DNA from: Nocardiopsis ganjiahuensis DSM 45031
Lineage (GTDB): Bacteria > Actinomycetota > Actinomycetes > Streptosporangiales > Streptosporangiaceae
Direction: 5' to 3'
Length of the DNA stretch: 64,000 nt
NCBI RefSeq assembly: GCF_000341085.1
Contig: NZ_ANBA01000006.1
Coordinates: 186,001 to 250,000 of the forward strand
Below the pieces are notes generated by a model. The model saw only the letters and a list, made by a program, of their open reading frames with translations. It was not told the DNA's origin and searched no databases. The translations under genes were made by a program, and so were the position numbers. Positions 58,821 through 64,000 of the stretch are shown piece by piece; the stretch's first letter is position 1; every line of letters begins with the position of its first letter.

Positions 58821-59767
58821 CCAAGATCGTCGACGACTTCGGTACCGGTTACGTGCACACCACCGTGGTGCACACCGTCACGGACGGGTTCTTCTGGGTC
58901 CGCAGCAGCGGGATCGACCGGCCCCTGCCGATCGGTGCGCTGCCGGACCGGATCCGCCCCCTCCTGGCCTCGATCCAGGGACCCGTCACCTTCCAGCCGC
59001 ACCAGGCCGTGCACACCCACGAGACCTGGCGGGTCTTTCCCGCCCCGGGCCCCAGTTCAGTGGCCAAACAGCTGCTTCTGCAGGAGGAGGGCACCTCCGG
59101 CACCGCGGATCTGCTGCAGTCGGCCGGGGCCGCCCTGGCCGAACTGCATGCGCACGTCGTTCCCGGACCGCCCGTCCTCCCTTCGCCCCAAGGGCCGGCC
59201 CGGTTGACGCGGTGGCTGGGCGGAAGCGCGCGGCACCGGGCGTCCGGGCGCCTGCGCGAGGAGGCCGTCCGTTTCCTGGGCGAATCCCGAATGCGCACGG
59301 CCCGGCTCTGGTGCGCCGACCTGCAGGGCGAGAACGTACGACTGTCCGGTGTCCTCCTGCACGGAGCACCGGGCCTCGGCCTGCTCATCCCCTCTGTGGA
59401 ACCGGGGACCGGCGGTTCTTCGGCGGTACTGCTCACCGGAGAGGAGCTGACCACCGGTCCCGCCGAGTTCGACCTGGGCTGGATAGCGGGTGAGCTCGTC
59501 GAACACCGGGAGGTCTCCGCGGGCGACAGCCAGGAACAGCAGTCGCTGATCAACGCTCTTCTCACGGGTTACGGAGCCACCGCGGACCTGGACGCGGTCG
59601 CCCGGACCGCCGTGCTGCGCATGTTCGTCCACGTCCACGATTTCGCGACCTACGTGGGGTGGCACGAGTCCGTCCGCACCCATCTCGCGCTCCTGGCGGA
59701 CGCCATCGATGCTGCCGACAGCGCGCTCCTGAAGCAGCCCCTGCGACCGAAGGACCGACGGCCATGA
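58814..59767 (+). CDS. LxmX-like protein, degenerate APH-type fold
   Basis: A 317-residue protein in the position expected of LxmX, the third core component of class V lanthipeptide synthetases, whose role is not firmly known. Parts recall the phosphotransferase fold of its neighbour: GAALAELHAHVVPG, then LWCADLQGENVRLSG (compare HGDLxxxNxL; here the His is replaced by Cys-Ala; about residue 165), and EFDLGWIAGELVEH (compare D..AD..W..GE). If so it is a pseudokinase without the catalytic His/Asp set. The GTG at 58814 overlaps the decarboxylase stop and it ends in ATGA overlap with the protease gene. Confidence 0.7.
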   Translation: MLTKIVDDFGTGYVHTTVVHTVTDGFFWVRSSGIDRPLPIGALPDRIRPLLASIQGPVTFQPHQAVHTHETWRVFPAPGPSSVAKQLLLQEEGTSGTADLLQSAGAALAELHAHVVPGPPVLPSPQGPARLTRWLGGSARHRASGRLREEAVRFLGESRMRTARLWCADLQGENVRLSGVLLHGAPGLGLLIPSVEPGTGGSSAVLLTGEELTTGPAEFDLGWIAGELVEHREVSAGDSQEQQSLINALLTGYGATADLDAVARTAVLRMFVHVHDFATYVGWHESVRTHLALLADAIDAADSALLKQPLRPKDRRP

Positions 59768-61053
59768 CCGCGACAGCAACGGAACACAACCCCGCCCGCA
59801 CTCTGGACAACGGCCTCCGTGTCCGCACGGTCCCGGTCGGGTCGGTCACCGCCGCGGGGGTCGCCCTGCACTACGGGGTCGGTTTCCGTTCGGACCCCGT
59901 CGCCTATCCCGGTATGGCTCACCTGGTGGAGCACCTCATGTTCCAGGGCGCGGGCTCCGGCGAGTCCGACCACTTCACCTGGGTCGAGGCCATGGGCGGG
60001 TTCTGCAACGCGTCCACCCGACAGGACTACACCGACTACTACACGATCGTCCCGTCGGACCACCTCGACGACGTCATGTCTCTGGAGGCCCGACGCATCA
60101 GGGAGCCCCGCGTCACCGAGGTGGGCCTGCGTACGCAGATCAACGTGATCGGTGAGGAGATCGAAGCCAAGTCGCGACGCCCCTACGGGCGCTTCCCGTG
60201 GCCACTCATCTCCCCCGTGCTGTTCGACGCCTACCCCAACGCCCACGACGGTTACGGGGACACCGGAGCCCTCGCCGAGGCCGGCCTGTCCGACTGCCTC
60301 GACTTCTTCCACCGGTTCTACACACCGTCCAACGCCGTCCTCACCATCAGCGGGGACATCGACCCCGAGCGAGCGCTCGACCTCGCCGAGACCCACTTCG
60401 GTTCGCTTCCCGCCCTGCCCGCGCCGGACACCGGAGTCGCGTGGGAACCGGTGCCCGACCGCCTGCGTACCGGCACCGCGTACGACCCCCTGGCCACCCG
60501 TCCCGGGTTCGCCCTCGGGTACCGGGCCCCGGACGCGTCGCTGTCCCTCACCCCGCACTTCGCGCTGTCCCTGGTGGCGGACATCCTCACCAGCGGGCCC
60601 GACCCCCTGCTCGCACGTGTGGCGCGCGAGCGGACCGGCGAGCCGGTCAGCGTCTCCGCCCGCAGCGGGCTGTTCGACTTCCTCGACGCGAGGGACCCCG
60701 ACATGTGGATCCTCTCCGCGATCCACCCGGAGGAGGTCAGCGGCGACCTCGTCCTCGACCTCGTGGACACCGAGATCCGACGCCTGGCCGAGCACGGGGT
60801 CCACAGCCTCGACCTGGCCCGCGCCCGAGCCCGCAGGCTCGCTTCCTTCCACCGTAAAACCGACCAGTTGGGGGCCCGCACCCGCGTGGTGGGCCGCGGC
60901 GCGCTCCTCTTCGGCGACGGCGACCTGCCCCGCACCATCCACCGCGGTTTCACCGAGGCCACCGAGCAGGATGTCGCGGACGCAGCCCGGTGGCTGACCC
61001 GGGAGGGGCGCGCGCTGCTGCACCTCTCCCCCGAGGGAAAGGACACCCCCTGA
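59764..61053 (+). CDS. M16 zinc metallopeptidase, active subunit
   Basis: A 429-residue M16 (insulinase/PqqL-like) peptidase. The inverted zinc motif HLVEHLMF (HxxEH) lies near residue 54, and the third ligand Glu in VIGEEIEAKSRRP (about 131). NALTISGDIDPERALDLAE-type sequence (VLTISGDIDPERALDLAE) and the later M16 domain are present. It presumably removes the leader peptide together with the next gene product; the related lexapeptide-type clusters also carry such proteases. The ATG at 59764 overlaps the LxmX-like stop. Confidence 0.88.
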   Translation: MTATATEHNPARTLDNGLRVRTVPVGSVTAAGVALHYGVGFRSDPVAYPGMAHLVEHLMFQGAGSGESDHFTWVEAMGGFCNASTRQDYTDYYTIVPSDHLDDVMSLEARRIREPRVTEVGLRTQINVIGEEIEAKSRRPYGRFPWPLISPVLFDAYPNAHDGYGDTGALAEAGLSDCLDFFHRFYTPSNAVLTISGDIDPERALDLAETHFGSLPALPAPDTGVAWEPVPDRLRTGTAYDPLATRPGFALGYRAPDASLSLTPHFALSLVADILTSGPDPLLARVARERTGEPVSVSARSGLFDFLDARDPDMWILSAIHPEEVSGDLVLDLVDTEIRRLAEHGVHSLDLARARARRLASFHRKTDQLGARTRVVGRGALLFGDGDLPRTIHRGFTEATEQDVADAARWLTREGRALLHLSPEGKDTP

Positions 61054-62357
61054 TGCGCCTGTCGGACCTGCACGAGCGCTCCCTGGCCAACGGCCTGCGC
61101 ACCATCTGCATGCCCCATGGAGACGCTCCGTTGGCGGAGGTACGGCTGGTCGTCCCCGAACTGAGCGAGACCCCCCGTGCGCTCTTCGAGGCGCAGCTGC
61201 GCGCACACCTGGTGACCCTGCACGAGGGCGACCCCTCGGTCAGCCTCCCCGACCTGGAGCAGTCAGCCGTGATCCTGGGCGGCAGCGCCTCGCCCTGGGC
61301 CACCGTCCTCAGCGGAAGCTGCGGCGCGGACGACCTGCCCCGACTGCTGCGCTACCTGTCCGGCGCGGTCACGTACTCCGTGGTCTCCGCCGAGGCCACC
61401 GCCCGGGAGTACGAAACCTTCGCCGCACAGGCGTGCGCCTCGGCCGCCTACCCGCACGTTCTCGCGGTCGACGGCCTCTACCAGCACCTCTACGGGGAGC
61501 ACGCCGCGGGCAATCGGGCCGGCACAGCCCGGTACGAAGCCACCGCCCCGAACGAGGACAGTTCCGTCGCCTCCTCCGGCGGCCTCGGTCCGCAGGAAGC
61601 CCTGCTCCTGGTCGTCGGTGGCAGCCTCGATCCGGCCGAGGTGTTCCGGCACGTCGAGGAACACTTCGGCGGTTGGGAGGGCTCCACTCCGGGGTGGGTG
61701 GTCCCCGAGGTGCCCGCGCTGCGCCCGGGCCCGCCCACCGTGATGGACGTCCCGGGCTCCTCTCGCGCCCATGTCCGGCTGCGCGCGGAGGCCGTTCCGC
61801 ACGACCACGAGCTCTACGCGCCGCTCTTCCTGGCCCTGAACACGCTCAGCGGTGGCGCGGTCTCGACCCGGCTCACCCGCAACCTGCGCAACGAGAACGG
61901 CTACGTGTACGGCGCCAACGCGTTCATCGACTCCTTCCCCGGGGCGAATCTGATCGCGGTCGAGGCCGAGACGTCGATCACCACCGCCCACGAGGTCCTC
62001 GCCGGTATCGCGCAGGAGCTGCGCGGTATGGCAGACCACCCGCCCAGCGAGGAGGACTTCCAGGCCGCTCGGCGCTTCGCTGCCGGGTGCATGCGGACCC
62101 GGCTCACTTCGCAGGCCGAGGTGGCCTCGGCGTTGATCGATCTGGCCCTGAACGGTGCGGACCCCATGGAGCTGACCGAGTTCGGGGCCCTGCTCTCCCG
62201 GGTGACCTACGACGAGGTCGTGGACGTGGCGCGGGAGTACTTCGCCCCCGAGCGCTTCACCGGCGTGGTCTGCGGCGACGCCTCGCTCCTCGGTTCCCCG
62301 GCTCTGATCCCGAACCCCACGCCCGACAACGAACTGATCGAGAAGGTGGCCCTATGA
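61053..62357 (+). CDS. M16 peptidase homologue, non-catalytic partner
   Basis: A 434-residue M16 family protein with no HxxEH; the matching position reads RAHLVTLHEGD. The C-terminal half has the R/Y-pair motif of partner subunits (TRLTRNLRNENGYVYG), used for substrate binding in heterodimeric M16 enzymes. The pair should form a clam-shell protease, one half supplying zinc and the other the R/Y motif. TGATG overlap with the upstream gene and ATGA overlap with the exporter gene show tight coupling. Confidence 0.86.
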   Translation: MRLSDLHERSLANGLRTICMPHGDAPLAEVRLVVPELSETPRALFEAQLRAHLVTLHEGDPSVSLPDLEQSAVILGGSASPWATVLSGSCGADDLPRLLRYLSGAVTYSVVSAEATAREYETFAAQACASAAYPHVLAVDGLYQHLYGEHAAGNRAGTARYEATAPNEDSSVASSGGLGPQEALLLVVGGSLDPAEVFRHVEEHFGGWEGSTPGWVVPEVPALRPGPPTVMDVPGSSRAHVRLRAEAVPHDHELYAPLFLALNTLSGGAVSTRLTRNLRNENGYVYGANAFIDSFPGANLIAVEAETSITTAHEVLAGIAQELRGMADHPPSEEDFQAARRFAAGCMRTRLTSQAEVASALIDLALNGADPMELTEFGALLSRVTYDEVVDVAREYFAPERFTGVVCGDASLLGSPALIPNPTPDNELIEKVAL

Positions 62358-64000
62358 ACACCGAAGCACCGGACCCGCGAGTCGAACGGCCCGGGTTGAG
62401 ACACCTGCTCCAGTACGCCCGCCCCTACAGTCTGACCTTGTGGACCGGGGGGCTGATCACCATCGTCGCGGCGCTGCTCACCCTCGCACAGCCGTTGGTG
62501 GCGAAGTTCTTCTTGGAGGACATGGCCTCTGGCGGACCGAATCTGGGCCTGGTGGTCCTGTTGGCCGCCCTGCTGCTGTTCGCGACCGTTCTCGCCGCCA
62601 TCGGCAACTACCTGACCGAGCGCACGGCGGAGAACATCGTCTTCGGTGTCCGCCGGCAGATGGTCGAGCGAATCATGCGACTGCGCATGACGGTGCTCGA
62701 TCGGAGCAGCCCTGGTGACCTGCTCTCCCGCGTGGTCTCGGATAGCAACCAGCTCCGCACCGCCACGACCAGGAACCTGGTCGACCTGGTCATCGGCCTG
62801 TTCCAGCTGGCGGGCATCCTGGTCCTCATGGCCTACCTGGACCTGGCCCTGCTGGGCCTGGTCCTGGCGGTGGTGGTCGTCGTCGGTATCGCCTTCGCCG
62901 CGATCGTGCCCAGGATCAAGCGGGCCAGCCTGCTCGTCCAGGAAGCGCTCGGCGAGATGGGCGGCACCCTGGAGCGCTCCATCACCTCGCTGCGAACGAT
63001 CAAGGCCAGCGGCTCCGAGGGCCGCGAGATCGCGACCGTCAACGCGGCTTCCGGGAAGGCCCTGGACGAGGGCAAGCGGGCGGCCATCTGGTTCTCCGCG
63101 GGAAGCATGTCCACCGGTCTTCTGGTGCAGGTCTCGTTCCTGGTGATCCTCGGCGTGGGCGGCGCACGCGCCGCGGCGGGCGGACTGGACCTGGCCGTTT
63201 TGGTCGCGTTCCTGCTCTACCTCTTCTACCTGACCGGCCCGGCCACCCAGGTGACCAGCGCGGTGAGCGGTCTGCAGGCCGGCCTGGCCGCGCTGCACCG
63301 GATCCGTGAGGTGGAGGCCTACGAGTACGAGGAGAGCGCGTCCACGCAGGTCTCCCTGGCCAGCGCGGAGCTGGCCCGGCACCCGCGTCCGGTGTCGGTG
63401 TCCTTCCGCAACGTGCGCTTCGGGTACGACCCCGGCGGACCGCCGGTCTTCGACGAGCTCACCTTCGATGCCCCGGTCGGCAGTATGACCGCCGTCGTCG
63501 GCCCCTCCGCTGCGGGCAAGAGCACGATCTTCTCGCTCGTGGAGAGGTTCTACGACCCCCAGGCCGGGAGTGTTCGCCTCGACGGCCGGGACGTGGCCGA
63601 GTGGCCCCTAGCCGAGCTGCGGAACAGCATCGGCTACGTCGAGCAGGAAGCACCCGTGCTCTCCGGCACCCTGCGGGAGAACCTGCTCATGGCGGCCTCG
63701 GAGGCCTCCGAGGACGAGCTGCACGACGTCATCGAGCGCACGCGTCTGGGCACGCTGGTCAGCCGACTGGAGCAGGGTCTGGAAACCGAGGTCGGGCATC
63801 GCGGCGTCACCCTGTCCGGTGGCGAGCGCCAGCGCGTGGCCATCGCCCGGGCGCTGCTGCGCAAACCGCGGCTCCTCCTCCTGGACGAGGCGACCTCGCA
63901 GCTGGACTCGATCAACGAGCAGGCCCTGCAGGAGACCATCGAAGCCGTCTCCGCCGTCACCACCGTGATGGTCATCGCCCACCGCCTGTCCACCGTGCGC
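62354..64000 (+). CDS. ABC exporter, fused TM-ATPase (runs off right edge)
   Basis: 549 residues are visible of a half-size ABC exporter. Six helices (from LTLWTGGLITIVAALLTLAQ to LAVLVAFLLYLFYLTG) are followed by an ATPase with Walker A GPSAAGKST, Q-loop YVEQEAP, signature LSGGERQRVAIA, Walker B LLLLDEATSQLD and H-loop VIAHRLSTV. The gene is probably 30-60 codons longer beyond the window. No C39 leader peptidase domain is present, consistent with the separate M16 proteases. It likely exports the finished peptide. Confidence 0.92.
   Translation, partial: MNTEAPDPRVERPGLRHLLQYARPYSLTLWTGGLITIVAALLTLAQPLVAKFFLEDMASGGPNLGLVVLLAALLLFATVLAAIGNYLTERTAENIVFGVRRQMVERIMRLRMTVLDRSSPGDLLSRVVSDSNQLRTATTRNLVDLVIGLFQLAGILVLMAYLDLALLGLVLAVVVVVGIAFAAIVPRIKRASLLVQEALGEMGGTLERSITSLRTIKASGSEGREIATVNAASGKALDEGKRAAIWFSAGSMSTGLLVQVSFLVILGVGGARAAAGGLDLAVLVAFLLYLFYLTGPATQVTSAVSGLQAGLAALHRIREVEAYEYEESASTQVSLASAELARHPRPVSVSFRNVRFGYDPGGPPVFDELTFDAPVGSMTAVVGPSAAGKSTIFSLVERFYDPQAGSVRLDGRDVAEWPLAELRNSIGYVEQEAPVLSGTLRENLLMAASEASEDELHDVIERTRLGTLVSRLEQGLETEVGHRGVTLSGGERQRVAIARALLRKPRLLLLDEATSQLDSINEQALQETIEAVSAVTTVMVIAHRLSTVR

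Noticed and set aside
51950..64000. Thioamitide (thioviridamide-like) cluster
   Set aside because: It shares the kinase/HopA1 pair and Cys-ended precursors, but no YcaO or TfuA is present in the window, whereas LxmX-like, F420-type and M16 genes fit class V lanthipeptides better. Not fully excluded because the cluster is cut at the right edge.

Overview
The window is very G+C-rich, with strong third-position G/C bias and frequent GTG starts, ATGA overlaps and Shine-Dalgarno-driven operons. Gene content (two-chain methylmalonyl-CoA mutase, DivIVA-type coiled coil, SapA-like spore protein, Ser/Thr kinase, F420-type oxidoreductase, CBM2 xyloglucanase) points to a filamentous actinomycete, most likely Nocardiopsis or a close relative. 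The genus is inferred from protein style, not from a marker gene. No rRNA, tRNA, CRISPR array, insertion sequence or phage gene was seen.

Layout. 1-4.4 kb: the 5' end of a NUDIX gene, a GNAT acetyltransferase, a ROK repressor and xylose isomerase (xylA) with a XylR-like operator, and a membrane protein. 4.4-21.5 kb: an apparent xyloglucan utilisation locus. It holds GH3, a sugar ABC importer (binding lipoprotein plus two permeases, no ATPase), a GH74 xyloglucanase with CBM2, GH95, GH42, GH31 and a LacI regulator. Four copies of a TCGAA-N4-TTCGA palindrome lie upstream of GH3, GH74, GH31 and lacI. Together the enzymes could cut the backbone, remove fucose, galactose, xylose and glucose, and pass xylose to xylA. 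21.7-23.7 kb: small membrane proteins and a STAS anti-sigma antagonist. 24-29.4 kb: a translationally coupled mutA-mutB-meaB operon, with an in-frame 87-bp tandem duplication at the end of mutA. 29.6-35 kb: a lipoprotein, a kinase/SapA-like pair, an acidic PQQ-repeat lipoprotein and a YigZ protein. 35-49.5 kb: mixed housekeeping and accessory genes, including a second YidC, a D-aminoacylase/sugar kinase/RidA unit with a shared operator, a TetR/MFS pair, a DivIVA-like protein and a gamma-carbonic anhydrase.

49.5-64 kb: the most notable region, a ribosomally synthesised peptide (RiPP) cluster of class V lanthipeptide type (lexapeptide/cacaoidin-like). In order it has a SAM methyltransferase, an APH-fold kinase (LxmK-like), a HopA1-family protein (LxmY-like), three precursor peptides, an ABC ATPase and permease, an F420-type LLM reductase (LxmJ-like), a cysteine decarboxylase (LxmD-like), an LxmX-like protein, an M16 protease pair and an ABC exporter cut by the window edge. 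A divergent DrrA/DrrB-type ABC pair sits to its left. All three precursors end in Cys with a Thr exactly five residues earlier, matching a six-residue AviMeCys ring, and that Cys is the only one in each core. Two precursors are near-identical; the third keeps the leader but has a different Pro/Thr/Val/Ile-rich core. The ABC permease of the cluster contains an in-frame TAA codon, after which the same frame stays open for 55 more codons.
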